Shown here in pieces: positions 1 to 10,896 of a DNA stretch of 64,000 bases. The DNA is from Mikania micrantha (lineage: Eukaryota; Streptophyta; Magnoliopsida; Asterales; Asteraceae), in contig CM018690.1 in NCBI GenBank assembly GCA_009363875.1, forward strand, positions 13,547,971 to 13,611,970, written 5' to 3'. The first letter of the stretch is position 1, and each line of letters opens with the position of its first letter. The position numbers and the translations under genes are program-made. The notes below the pieces were generated by a model. It worked only from the letters and a program-made list of their open reading frames with translations. It was not told the DNA's origin and did not search any database.

Positions 1-1
1 A

Positions 2-418
2 AACCGATTAGTTACCTGGCAGTGCAAGAAGCAGACGTCGGTGTCTACTTCAACTTGTGAAGCTGAATATATTGCTGCTGCTAGTTGCTGTTCTCAAATC
101 ATCTGGATACAACAGCAACTCAGGGACTATGGGTTACATTTTTCTAACACTCCTATCTATGTTGATAATACTGCCGCCATAGCTGTCACTAAAAATCCTG
201 TTCAGCATTCCAAAACAAAACACATCGACATTAAATATCACTTCATATGTGATTGTTTTGAAAAGAAATTAATCTATGTTGTTAAAATTCACACAGATCA
301 CCAGAAAGCCGATCTTTTTACAAAAGCGTTTGATAAATCCAGATTTTTATATCTTTTATCGGCTAATGGTGTTTTTCAAAAAGATGGAATCCAATCTGCA
401 TCTGAATCTAATAAATGA
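2..418 (+). CDS. pol: Copia pol, 3' end (RNase H domain), 5'-truncated by window edge
   Basis: The reading frame is open from base 2 and ends at a TGA at 416-418. It encodes the C-terminal part of a Copia RNase H: the motif STSTCEAEY with the catalytic-type Glu, then YVDNTAAI with a catalytic Asp, then HIDIKYHF and the tail KADLFTKAFDK typical of Copia pol ends. RNase H degrades the RNA strand of the RNA-DNA hybrid during reverse transcription in the virus-like particle. It aligns without gaps to 53445-53862 of E2 with about 35 nucleotide differences in 417. The rest of pol lies left of the window. Confidence 0.93.
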   Translation, partial: NRLVTWQCKKQTSVSTSTCEAEYIAAASCCSQIIWIQQQLRDYGLHFSNTPIYVDNTAAIAVTKNPVQHSKTKHIDIKYHFICDCFEKKLIYVVKIHTDHQKADLFTKAFDKSRFLYLLSANGVFQKDGIQSASESNK

Positions 419-508
419 TCATCAACTTTTTCAAAAACCCAAAAAGATTTTCTGTATAGTTTATTTTATTTTTCAAAAACCCAAAAAGATTTTCTGTTTT
501 AGGTTTTT

Positions 509-517
509 AGGGGGAGA
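509..517 (+). promoter_or_regulatory. internal polypurine tract-like site after pol (E1)
   Basis: AGGGGGAGA lies about 90 bp after the pol stop, following a T-rich run. E2 has AGAGGGAGA at the equivalent position (53985-53993). It resembles the true PPT (AAGGGGGAG) that abuts the 3' LTR. Extra PPT copies after pol are known for Sireviruses; whether this one primes plus-strand DNA is inference. Confidence 0.5.
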
Positions 518-834
518 TATTCGAAAAAATTGAAAAACAAAAAACATCTGAAAATTAAAAATTGAGATGGTCGTCCTTTAAAAGATAATGCATTAATCTA
601 TCATGTCATAAAAAGCAGAAGTGAATGTGTAAAATGAAAACACAAGAGAATTATGATGGGATGTACTGATAGGCCGACTTTACAAAATAGATAAACAACT
701 TATGATAACTTAGAAAGTCTGATTTGTGGGAACTGTTTCATAAAACCAATTAAGTAAGAAATAGTTTTTGACTCAAATCAAGCATACACCGGTCATCATG
801 GAATCAAATGAGGTTTCAAACAAAAGAGAATAAA

Positions 835-928
835 CAAGCTGGTATTAAGCTTGAAGAAAAAGAAAAACAAGCTGGTATTAAGCTTGAAGAAAAAGAAAAA
901 CAAGCTGGTATTAAGCTTGAAGAAAAAC
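835..928 (+). repeat. tandem hairpin array, three 33 bp units (E1)
   Basis: Three units start at 835, 868 and 901. Each contains CAAGCTGGTATTAAGCTTG, in which CAAGCT pairs with AGCTTG around a 7 nt loop. The array is bracketed by ATGGAATC (798-805) and its complement GATTCCAT (946-953), so the hairpins could sit in the loop of a larger stem. E2 carries four units at the same place. Function unknown. Confidence 0.85.
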
Positions 929-939
929 TTAAACAAATT

Positions 940-1004
940 AAGTTCGATTCCATACATGTGCCATATTGCTGGGACGGACCTAGCTGAAGCCATCCATTTG
1001 GATA
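940..1004 (+). other. invariant 65 nt non-coding block (E1 copy)
   Basis: This block is identical base for base to 54475-54539 in E2, although flanking non-coding DNA and the LTRs differ substantially. It includes one arm of the stem that encloses the hairpin array and the sequence GGGACGGACCTAGCTGAAGC. Such conservation suggests a cis-acting RNA or DNA element. Confidence 0.75.
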
Positions 1005-1576
1005 GAACAAGAAAAATACAAAAAGATAATAAAGTTTGAGTCTTATTGAATTTATGATGACTGGTATTAAGATATGCAGAGATGAGTTATAAACTGATTT
1101 TGATCTTTAATGGTGTAATGAAATGGGGAACTCAATCAGAAAACATGAGTAATTATCAAGTATGTTTAGTTGTTATGTATTGTATGGTTTAAAATTGGAC
1201 AAACATATCAGTAATCGTATCATAAAACCAATGTGTCTAAGGTTAAACATTCAATAAAGCTGATGTGATATGATTAGAGTTATGTGTTATTTGTTTAGTA
1301 GACCATTCTCACAAAAACATGTGCTTATTTTTTTTAATTGTTAGTTGTACAGTTGTAGTCTTTGATTCAGAAAAATACAAAAAGATTTTCTATTTTCAAT
1401 TTTCGTTTAGATGATCATTTGTAGGTTCAGATGTCTTTCACATTTGAATCCTGAATCAACCAGACATATCTTCATAAATTGTCAAAAATTTGATGCTCAT
1501 AAATGAAAAATCTTGAAAAAGTTTGTGTTTTTGAATGCTAACATTTCCATTCGCATGAATGAAGTGTGAAACTCAC

Positions 1577-1852
1577 ACATTCGGCCGAATAAATTCATTA
1601 TGCGAATGAATCATTCGACCGAATGAACTAGACTAAGTAAGTCTCATTCGGCGAATGAGCTGTGTCGATTGTCTCATTCGACATTCTCATTCGGCGAATT
1701 AATGATGACGAATGTCTCATTCGACAGTGTCATTCGGCGAATGTGGGTGTCTGTCATCCGACCTTTCGCCTGTCTCATTCGGCGAATGAGACAAGGCTAT
1801 AAATAAAGACTTTCGGGCGAATGAGACACTTTTTATCTGAAAAACCTCTTTC
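1577..1852 (+). promoter_or_regulatory. LTR-like internal promoter region upstream of ORF3 (E1)
   Basis: A cluster of CATTCGGCGAATG-type palindromes and half-sites is followed by TATAAATA at 1798-1805. The same arrangement (palindromes then TATA) occurs in the family LTRs and at the equivalent position in E2. A candidate leader exon would run from about 1830 to 1962. Promoter activity is inferred from architecture only. Confidence 0.55.
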
Positions 1853-1962
1853 GCCGAAATACTCAGCCCTTTTTCGCCCGAACCTTCTCTCTCCTTCGTT
1901 CGATCATTTCTAGTGCTTGTCTTTGACCCAGCTTCTAACTTTCGGTTTCCATATCATTTCAG

Positions 1963-2535
1963 GTACTGGGGAAACAAATCTCAGTGACTTCCAACCGTGA
2001 AATCATCAAGAACTGAACAAATTTTAGATTTCTAGGGTTTTAGATATCGCCTAAGAAATAAACTGTCAAAACGATCTTAAAACCCAAAAAGTCATGTTTT
2101 AAACTCGTTAGTCGGTCGATTCTGAATGTGTGTATGCAAATTTTATTGACTGATTTGATTTTTGGATGAACAAGGGTTTAAAATTCAAATCTCAGCCCAA
2201 TGACGCCATTCGGCGAATGTCTCATTCGGCGAATGACTCTCTTTCGTTGAAGCTCATTCGGCGAATGACTCACATTCGACAAATGTCTCATTCGATGACA
2301 CTCATTCGGCGAATGACACTCATTTGACGAATGACTCTCATTCGAATGTCTCATTCGGCGAATGAATGCTATTTGCAACTCATTCGATGAATGACATTCG
2401 GCGAATGTGCTCATTCGCCAGAATTATCTGTCATTCGGCATATCAGACTGTTGAGATCTAAATTTCAGAAGTTCATCTGATTTCATCTTGTTGTTATATC
2501 TGACTGGTTCTAACTTGTTTTAATTTGTTTTTCAG
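1963..2535 (+). other. candidate leader intron before ORF3 (E1)
   Basis: The candidate donor is TTTCAG/GTACTG at 1963. The candidate acceptor is a T-rich tract ending TTTTTCAG at 2535, with the ORF3 ATG at 2537. E2 has the same pair (donor 55417, acceptor 55928). The interval is AT-rich and contains further palindromes (2203-2440). The 5' site could also be read as an acceptor, so the exact intron is uncertain; the acceptor next to the ATG is the firmer call. Confidence 0.45.
2203..2440 (+). repeat. palindrome cluster inside the candidate intron (E1)
   Basis: There are about ten copies or half-copies of CATTCGGCGAATG-type sequence, including variants with CATTCGATGAATG-like cores, interleaved with CTCATT and GACTCA spacers. 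E2 has an equivalent cluster at 55640-55850. The second cluster lies downstream of the TATA box. Confidence 0.75.
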
Positions 2536-2536
2536 A

Positions 2537-5500
2537 ATGGCTGGACTCAAATCAGTTACGAAGAACAACATCTGTGCACATCTGGACCTCGAGACCCCGA
2601 ACGCCAGGCACTATACTGAGATCATTACATTTCTCAGGCGTTCGAGGATCTTCACTGCTATCTCTACAGTTCATACTCCTTATCGCTCTCATCAGCAGGA
2701 CTTCTGGGAGTCTGCTGATATTGACTGTGAGGCCGAGCCTACAGTTATTCGGGGCAAGGTTTTTGGTCGGGATGTGGTGATTTCTGCTGAGCACATCAGG
2801 AGGGTGTGTGGATTCCAAGATGCTCCTGATCAGCCCTATCTCTTAGACCGTTTCTTGGTCAGGGGCTGCTTCATGCGGTGCAAGTACGAGGGAGACCTTG
2901 GTGCCGGTATTCTGAACAACGCTTTCATGTCACATCAGTTCAAATACCTGGCACACGTGCTGATCCACTGCCTTGGTTCCCGGAGGGGTGGTTTTGATGA
3001 CATGAGAGAGACGATCCAGTGTGCCTTCGTGGCTCTTGTGCTGAACAGGCCTTTCAACTTCTCAGAAATGGTCTTTACACACATGAAGGAGAACGTGACT
3101 CTCAAGGGAGACAAGAAGTTCCTTATGTATCCCAGGTTTCTGCAGCAGCTCATAGACGCTCAGTTACCTGATCTGCCGAAGATTGGTGCCGATGTGATCA
3201 AGCTGGAACATATGAATGACTTAACCCTCAACAGGGTGATGTCATATCGAGGCAAGGAGAGGAAGCCAGCCTCTCGATCTTTGTTTGGCCATCTTTCTAG
3301 GCCTGACTACCGTGCTCCTGCTGGTAGGAGATGGAGACACGATGAGTCAGACTCAGACGTTGAAGACATTGTTGTTCCAGATGATGGAGGAGAGGGTGAT
3401 GATGGAGATGATGTGTTAGGTGGAGATGGTGCAGGTGTTAGTGGTGTTGCAGCTGGTGGGGTGGTTGATAGCTCGGTTGGTGTGAGCTTGATTGATGTTA
3501 GCACAACAGCTGTGACTGTTGGTGCAGGAGTTAGTACCACCGTAGCTGCAGAGGAGGATGTGAACATCGACTCACTGATGGATTTAGATTTCTTGTCTAC
3601 TACTACATCCTCAGTGACCACTCCACTAGATGTTACAGTTCCACATTCCTCAGGAGATGGTGATGAGTCCGAGGATTCTAGTGATGGTGAAGGTGGCGAT
3701 GATGTTGGTCCCAGTTCTGAGTCTGAAGCCACTCATGATGATGACTACGAGAGAGTAATGGTGGGAATTCGGCTGGTTTTGAGGAAGAGGAAAAGGAGAG
3801 AGGCAGAGATGGAGGAAATTACTGATCCCTCCTTTACTCCGGAGTTTGATATCTCTCCTCCTCCTCGTTCTTCTGCACCTATTATCACAGTTACATCTCC
3901 TAATACCTCCCAGCCGACAGCTTCCCAAGCAGGGAGAAGGAAGAGATCTAGGTTCTCTTTCCAGAGGAGGTCAGAACTGTCAACAGCTGCTGCAACTACT
4001 GTTACATCAGTAGCAGCTGTTGCAGTTTCTTCACTGGCCAGGTCAAGAGTAATTCACGTTCATGCCGATGCTGCCCCTCTGACCACCTCTGTGTCCCTGG
4101 CTCCTGTATACACTGCTGCATCCTCCGGTCCCTCCATCTCACGTGCTGATCTTTCTATACCTACTGTGTCAGTTGTAGATCAGCTGAGTACACTGAATAG
4201 TATGGTCTTGAGGTTGATGGAGAGGAGCATGGAGCAAGAAAGGAAGAATAAAGAGCAAGAGCTGGTTATAGCTCAGCTCACAAGGAGAGTTGAAGAGCAG
4301 GATACTCTGCTTCTTTAAGCAGCAGACCAGAGGGCTGATTTGAGGGCCAGGACTGCTCAACAGGAGCAGCAGCTGCTAAAGTACATAGACGAACATCATC
4401 AGCTCGCCCTAACAGTCACTGACTTCAGTGAAAGGATACTGTCCTTAGAGACTGAGAACGCCAGAATGGCAGATCAGATTGACAATCTCAAGGGCAGTAC
4501 TCCTAGAATTGAAGGCTCTGCTGCTCCTTCCGGTGATTCAGTCAAAGAAGTAGACAAAGACGAAGAAGAAGAGTCTGATGAGGAACAGGTTGACTATGAA
4601 GACTCACACAAAGACGATGAGTCTGATGATGATGATGATCATGATGATGAGGCCAAGGACGGATCTGGGAATGGGTCTTCTGGTTCATCGAGTACTGATG
4701 ATGATGACGATGATGACCAGGCCCCTCCCTCATCAGAGATTCGATCCAAGAGAGCCAATGATAAGAAGAAAGCCTCTTCTCCATCTCTTCCTGCACAGAC
4801 AGATGAACCCACAGCGGCCGAGGAAGTAGAAGCTGTGCCCTTGAGACATCAGCTAGATGAGACGTTGACTATGATCTTGGACGCTCAGGGCATTATACAG
4901 CACTCGGTCAGCTATGACAAAGAGGAAGGGGAAATTATTCACTGCCTATCCAGAGAACAGATTGCTGAGCTGTTCAGGCTTAATCCGGACGAGGTGATCA
5001 CTGATGATACCTCCGTTCCTATTGTTGATGAACCGGACCCTGAAGTCTTTGATGACATTGACGAAGTTATCTTAGAAGACATCACAGAAGAAGAGTACCC
5101 AAAGTATACATCTGCTGAGGCTGAGTTGCCGATATTTACTGATCAGTTTGATCAAGAGACTGAAGATCTACTGGTCCGATACTTAGAGGAACAAGTCGAA
5201 GCCAGCAAAGCCGAAGCAGATGACCAAAAGAGAAGAAAAGAGGAATGGCAGACCTATTGGGAGGTCTTAAAGAAGCAAAGCACCGAGAAGATGCCAGCAA
5301 CGCACAAGAAAGTTTACAGAACCAAAGGCTACAAAGCTAGAGGTCAAATCCTGAGCTGGGCATACTTCCATGATCTCGGGTGCTATGCTGTGAAGAGAGA
5401 AAGGGGGATCGATTACTTCAAGCACCCTCACGACTTCAAGACACTGCCAGGCTTTGAAGTAAATCAACTAGCACGTCTGAAGTTACTGTACAGTGAGGAT

Positions 5501-5998
5501 TCTGGCATGTCTGCCTGGTTCTCTAGGCAGATACAGTACGAGTACAGGAAAAGGTGGGTAAACTTCCAGCCCCAACAGCCGGAACGTTATTATTTGCCAG
5601 AAATTGACGGAGATACCCGCAAGCATAAAGTCATCCTGAAGTGGCTTCCTCCTAAAGTCATGAAGAAGATTCCATTACGGAAGATGCGACAGGACTTTAT
5701 GGAAGGCTTCCGATGGTGGTACTATGATGGGAGAACTGGTGAGGCTGTGATAGTTCTGTGCAAAGACAAACAGTGGGAGACTGTTAGGATTTTTGATCCT
5801 ATGTGGTTGACTAACTTGTCCCACAAAGATGTTATAGCACTGTATCGTCACCAGATTTTCTTCGACGTACAGGATATGGAACAGGCACTTCAGTTTATGA
5901 GAGTGATCCGAATCTGCATATGCTTAAAGGTTCACGCTGGAGCTGATTGGAAAGCGATCTCGGCTAAGTATTTGAAGAAAGACACTTCCAAGAGTTGA
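2537..5998 (+). pseudogene. E1 ORF3 (extra 3' ORF, nuclear-type protein), broken by one stop
   Basis: The frame equals 1,153 codons but carries an in-frame TAA at 4316-4318, where E2 has a sense codon. I chose the ATG at 2537 because it aligns with E2, opens the conserved part and follows a splice-acceptor-like tract. Visible parts, in order, are a conserved N-terminal domain (about 1-265, with the motif KFLMYPRFLQ), an acidic Ser/Thr/Gly-rich region, basic clusters RKRKRR and GRRKRSR, a heptad-rich segment around the stop, a long Asp/Glu tract, and a conserved Trp/Tyr-rich C-terminal domain (about 760-1153). No transmembrane helix is seen. The N-terminal 250 residues are about 86% identical to E2, although the first 150 nt are only about 77% identical, suggesting past protein-level constraint. 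Function unknown; not a recognisable envelope. Confidence 0.8.
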
Positions 5999-6007
5999 AC
6001 TAGGTCC

Positions 6008-6016
6008 AAGGGGGAG
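6008..6016 (+). promoter_or_regulatory. polypurine tract of E1
   Basis: AAGGGGGAG lies 2 nt before the LTR start TGTTGATACATG and is identical to the PPT of E2 (59443-59451). It would prime plus-strand synthesis. It sits only 10 nt after the ORF3 stop codon. Confidence 0.85.
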
Positions 6017-6018
6017 TT

Positions 6019-6688
6019 TGTTGATACATGTAATGTCCCTAGTTCAGTTTTGTAAACTCTAATCAAGTAATGTTGAAATTATTAATGGAAGATGTCTTTT
6101 TACATTGTTCTTAATGTTTAATATTGGTTATATGTTTATGTTATTGGTTGATGTGATTGATTATGTAATTGAGTATGAGTCTGGTTCATTCGGCCGAATG
6201 ACTCTAACGTATGAAGTCATTCGGCGAATGAAACCAGAGTATGGCTCATTTCAGCGAATGAGTCATTCGCCGAATGACTCATTCCAGCGAATGAGTCATT
6301 CGCCGAATGACTCATTCGACTGAATTATCATTTGACAGATGCCATTCGCCGAATGAGTTGCTTCGGCCTCTCATTCGGCCGAATGTCGACTGCCTATATA
6401 TACAAGTTCAAATCATTTCAACCCTAACTTGAGAAGAGCCCTCATTCGTCCCAACTCATTCCAGTGTCAAACCTTAGGGTTTTTGAGCGTCCTTCTTTTG
6501 TCCAAGGTCGAATCATAGCTAGTGGTGATCTATTTACAATCAAACGTCCATCTTTCATCTTTGGATCACCACTTTTGCTGTTGTTCTCGATTGGAAAACC
6601 CTAGAATAGGATTCCGCACTATTCTAGTGGCTGTTGAGCAGGTAATCTATCAGATTGAGTTGTTTCTAGACTCGATCTATGTCCTACA
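6019..6688 (+). repeat. 3' LTR of E1
   Basis: It starts TGTTGATACATG like both E2 LTRs and ends about TGTCCTACA, giving about 670 bp against 646 bp in E2. U3 holds several CATTCGGCCGAATG-type palindromes (6187-6390) followed by a TATATATA box at 6395-6402 and a leader starting CAAGTTCAAATCATTTCAA, shared with E2. The right edge is inferred by alignment because the matching 5' LTR and TSD are outside the window. Confidence 0.8.
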
Positions 6689-8990
6689 CTTCTAAAACTC
6701 CACTAGCTTAGTTCTCGAATGTAGGCAACTACACCTGTTCGTCACCTGAGAAAACATGCATTTAAACAAAGTCAACACTAGGTTGGTGAGTTCATAAGTT
6801 TGATAATTGAAAACCTTGATTTGTTCTCATGCATAATCACAATGTAATTTCTGTACTTGTATGTTGTTTGTTTCACCTGTTCACCCAATGGCTTCTCAAT
6901 AGTTATGTTCACAAGTAATATATCATCCTATTAGTTAGGCTTATATATAGGGCATATGTAAGGGAACCAAGCCCTAGCCAACATCCCACCACATAACTAC
7001 TAGAACTCCACACTACTTGCAATACAACTATCGATATCCATTTCCATTTCACCTGTCAAATCATGGGTAGAATAATATAATAATAAGGGTTTAGTTATCA
7101 AACTGAAGTATTGATAACCCTTTTACATATTAAGGATATTAGATTAATTTAATATGATCCTTGTATTATTCTATTACTTGTGGGGTTAACTGTTAATCAC
7201 TTTTAAATATTAAGAGTGTTAGTTAACCAATTGTCATTCGTTCTCAACTTGTAGTGCATAGAGCCTAAAAGGAATCCATTGCAATCCTCACGTAATCAGA
7301 TTACAATGCATCCGATTTACCTCTATCACCATGTATTCCCAGTGTCCTCATCGAAACGGTTACTAGTATTATGACTTGAGAGAATAAATTCCTCAGTCTA
7401 CCAGTCAACAGGTAACGATGGATTAATGACTGATCACTGCAGATTAATATCACCATGTGTCACTTACCAGAACCTGACTTGAGTCGCCCTGTTACCGGTC
7501 ATACGTTACCGGCCAATGTATCAATACGATCAACATACTAGCCCTACAAGCTAGAGGTTTGTCAAACCTATGGTACCACTATGCTATCGTCGGTTTAGTC
7601 ACGTCAAACTAACTAGTCAGCGATTTATAAGGGGCTTACAGTGATCAACATAAGTACATGGCACATGATTGAAATGATATAATGTAGACAGTTCAGTAAT
7701 CAATTGTATTGCGTGTTCATCAGTGATATTGTTCTCAATGTTATATGTTCTCAATGTTATTAACACAGTTGTATAAGAACCTGTCTTATTACGTTATGTT
7801 AATTATTGTGTGAATGATGTTGTTATCAAGAAGTTACATTATCATGATTATCATTCCTCGTTATTCCATATAGTCACCATGTTGTCACTAAGCTGTGGTA
7901 AGAACTAGTCTTACTACACTTAGTCGACTCAGGTGGTGGATGATTCATGTTCCAAGTTCTCTTGTAATATGTATTGAGTTGTAAACTAAATGTTATAAGC
8001 ACTTGTCTTATTACGCCTAGTTAACTCTAGTGTAGAATGATGTAAGAAGATGTATTATCTTCATATCATTCTTATGTTTTGTTCTTGTCATCGTGTTCAC
8101 CTGTGATTTTCTCAATGTTCGTTCTTGTAAGAATAACTAAGTGTTGTAAGATTAAATCTTGCAACTATGTTATTCTAATGTGTTGATGAATTATGAATTT
8201 ATATTATCATAGTCATCCGAGTTAGTTCTGTCATATCATGATCATACAAGCATGCATACAATGATAAATGATAATAAGGCAAGCAATATTATCTAATCAT
8301 AGTATAAGCAATATGTTAAACATAAAACTTTTAAATAAATAAAAGTTAAGCATGTTTCTCAGCCTCGAGAGTTTAAAATCAGTTAAGATTAAATAAAAGG
8401 GGCATATGAACTCACCTTGTAGTAGTTGGGGGTTGACTTAGCCTAAGACAGAAATGCACGTGCTCTTGATTGTACTTGATGTTGATTTCACGATCCTGTA
8501 TTGTTACATGTTGTTTGTAATTGTAAGTATAAGTTTGTAGGGATTAGTGTGTGTGTATGGGTTAGCCATAACCCTTGGCTAACACTCGTAAGTCTCAGTC
8601 TTGGTCATCATTCGGCCCCGATCCTAGTGTGATTGATCATTATTATCATAACACCCTATGTTGTGTGTTTGATTTTTAACTCATTCTTGAATGTTTACTA
8701 CTTGGTCCTAACATGTTAGTTAGAAATATAGGTTATAAACTTTGTAAGACCAACCTAAGTGTACACTTAGGTTTAAGTTCAAACATTTCTTGTAATTATA
8801 GTTAGCCTTGAAGTAGTTGTTTTGTAGTTGATAACTAAGTAGATAACATTCTTTGCAAACGTGATAGCTTTGAGTTAATAAGTTCATTAACAAACCCATC
8901 ACCCTTGTAGCATTTTAATTAACCCTCATGCATGTTATTATTTAATTTAGGTTTAGAACATGTTTACATTTTCATGTGGCCCAAATCCCA
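6689..8990. other. non-coding, Gypsy-LTR-like DNA
   Basis: I find no coding sequence. On the minus strand there is an AAG/GTGAGTTCATATG donor-like site near 8415, comparable to CAG/GTGAGTTTCG near 61253 in the LTR-like DNA at the other end of the window. Degenerate direct repeats occur around 7740-8220 (TTATAAGAACYTGTCTTATTACG-like units). This is probably R-U5 of the LTR whose promoter lies near 10104. Boundaries are not resolved. Confidence 0.4.
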
Positions 8991-8995
8991 TCACA

Positions 8996-9419
8996 TGGGC
9001 CGAACCAACTATGATTGGGCCGAGTAGGTGGGCCGAATCGATTGAAGTGTTACTGGACCTAAGGATCCGTTGGGCTGCACACAAACATCATGAGCCTTAG
9101 GCTGATGTTGGGTTATTGCTTTAGGCCGAATAGTTGACTGTGTGCTACTGTTGGGCCTGCTGAACGTTACTGGGCCGAGACAATGATTATGGGCCAACTA
9201 AGTTATTGGGCCTGAAGGTGTGTATATGGGCTGAAACAAGATAGCTGGGCCGAATTTGCCACTTGGGCCAACTACATGGGCTGTTTTCAACCCATGATAC
9301 TGGGCCTGAAACAAAGTGGGGTGGATTAGGTAAGTTGGCCGAACAAAATCAACATGGGCTTATTGTTTTGTGGTGTTGGGCCTGAAAAATTCGCATGGGC
9401 TGCCCCAGTCCTTTGGGCC
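8996..9419 (+). repeat. dense TGGGCY array
   Basis: Within about 425 bp there are 12 TGGGCC and 5 TGGGCT hexamers, nearly all in one orientation, often as TGGGCCGAA or TGGGCCTGAA. TGGGCY is the plant site II element bound by TCP transcription factors; here it may be chance amplification of a degenerate repeat. No ORF explains the bias. Confidence 0.8.
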
Positions 9420-9479
9420 GTCTGGTTGAGACGTGGGGCGACCTAAGGTTGGTTGAATGAGATCTTGTGGGTCTTCTGC

Positions 9480-10896
9480 CGATTGAGAGGTGGCTGGGAG
9501 AATGAGGGTACCACCGAATGAGACCATTCGGTCCAAGGTGGTTCGAATGACTGGAAGCCGGCGAAGGAGTTGGTGGTCGAATGGGTGACAGTGGCGAATG
9601 GCGGTGGCTGTAGTTGGCCGAATGACGGAAGGCCTCGAATGAAGATGAGGGTAGCCGAGTGAGTGAGGTTGCGCATGAGGCCATTCGGCCTAGCAACAGT
9701 TCTCGGTAGTCTAGGTTGTTCGAACCAGGGTTTAGTCGAGCTGAGCGGGAGTGTTCCAGGATGGTGTTATGCGAGGGTATGTTTCAGGTGTGTAAGACTC
9801 GATGGTGAAGATATAGAACCGGTCTAGAGGTGGTGGCCGAATAAAGTGGGTGAAAACCCTAATTTTCGTGACCTTTACAGCCTCATACCTCGGTTTCAGA
9901 TGGATTTGACTCTAGATCGGTTGTACTTTCATGTAGTAGAGGTAAAGAGTTTCGATTTGGTCCAAAGATGGAAGGATTTGGTTGAGTATTGAGGGAGATA
10001 TGGAGGTTTGAAGGTGAGATATGGTGGTGGAGGCTCAAAACCGGGATTAGGGTTTTGAGTGGGGAAGAAGAAGTGAAAAATGAGTAAAATGAACTCATTC
10101 AAGGTATTTATACTACGAGTGAGTTCGGGTTCGTTTTTTTTGCTCGGTTCGCGTTTTCGATACGTTTCCGGAACGTAACGCGCGCTTTTACGAATTTTAA
10201 ATAAAATAGTTTATTTAAATTAATTCTTGATGAGTTTCAAAATTGTAAAACGTTAAAATGTTTTATTTTCTTAGATTATTGTCGTTCGTGCCGTTTTCGT
10301 TTTCGTTTGGTCAGAACGCGTCACCTTCGCGCGTATTCGTTCGAATCGCCATTCGAACGAACACGACGATGGTTTTGCTTTCCGAATTTTGTTTTCTACT
10401 TTCCAGTCATTATTTCAAAACTCTAAACTCACAGATATGTTTGTGTGAATCGTCACCCACGCAAACACACTGTCAGTTCGTTATTCTGAAATAACACTGC
10501 AATTGTGTTTGAATTGTGTTTCCTCACTGACGTACTCAACTAAAATTTCTGTTTTCACATTGTTTTCGTGTTGATTTGTCTGCCATCTAATTCCTGTCAT
10601 CTGTAGATATCAGATCGCAACCGACATGTTCTTGTTATCTGTTTGAACACTGTTATTCCTCTGAATTCGTTGTATTAACTGTACTTAGGTTTTCACCTAA
10701 GTACATACAACTTTTGTTTATCATGAGTTGTTGTACTTACTGTATTTAAGTTTTCACATAAATACGTACAACTGTTTACTGTATTCTGAATTCTGTTATC
10801 ACATACACTGTTCATATACTTGTATTTACACACAGTAAATAGTGAAAGTACACATACCGTACGGACTTGCCGGAGGATCTGGTACTGGATGTCACA
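9480..10896 (-). promoter_or_regulatory. putative U3/promoter of a minus-strand Gypsy-type LTR
   Basis: Read on the minus strand, a plausible LTR start TGTGACATCC lies at 10896, GTATAAATAC at 10113-10104 is a good TATA box, and a CT-rich leader with CCACTCAAAACCCTAATCC follows. CpG-rich sequence with inverted CG motifs lies just upstream of the TATA (10130-10350). ATTCGG half-palindromes occur at 9480-9700. I found no matching second LTR or TSD. Confidence 0.4.

Larger units (their letters stand above)
419..1576 (+). other. E1 non-coding region between pol and the ORF3 promoter
   Basis: No coding potential is visible. The AT-rich stretch contains a PPT-like tract, the hairpin repeat array, the invariant 65 nt block and several copies of a motif AAAAAGATTTTCT (about 443, 484 and 1378), which also occurs in the equivalent place of E2 (53960 and 54868). 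The collinear counterpart in E2 is 53863-55030. Confidence 0.8.
1..6688 (+). mobile_element. E1: 3' part of a Ty1/copia (Sirevirus-like) retrotransposon with extra ORF3
   Basis: The segment runs from inside the RNase H domain of a Copia pol to the end of a 3' LTR; the 5' half lies left of the window. Order and content match the complete copy E2 at 48511-60099: pol end, PPT-like tract, 33 bp hairpin repeats, invariant 65 nt block, palindrome-rich TATA region, ORF3, PPT, LTR beginning TGTTGATACATG. The RNase H part is about 92% identical to E2 at the nucleotide level by my count, while ORF3 and the LTR are more diverged. ORF3 is broken by one stop codon, so the copy is probably inactive. Sirevirus affiliation is inferred from the long 3' ORF after a Copia pol. 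Confidence 0.9.

Noticed and set aside
4542..4829. His-rich and Met-rich open frames overlapping ORF3 acidic tracts (also 57932-58279)
   Set aside because: They are other-frame or opposite-strand readings of GAT/GAG runs in the Asp/Glu-rich part of ORF3.
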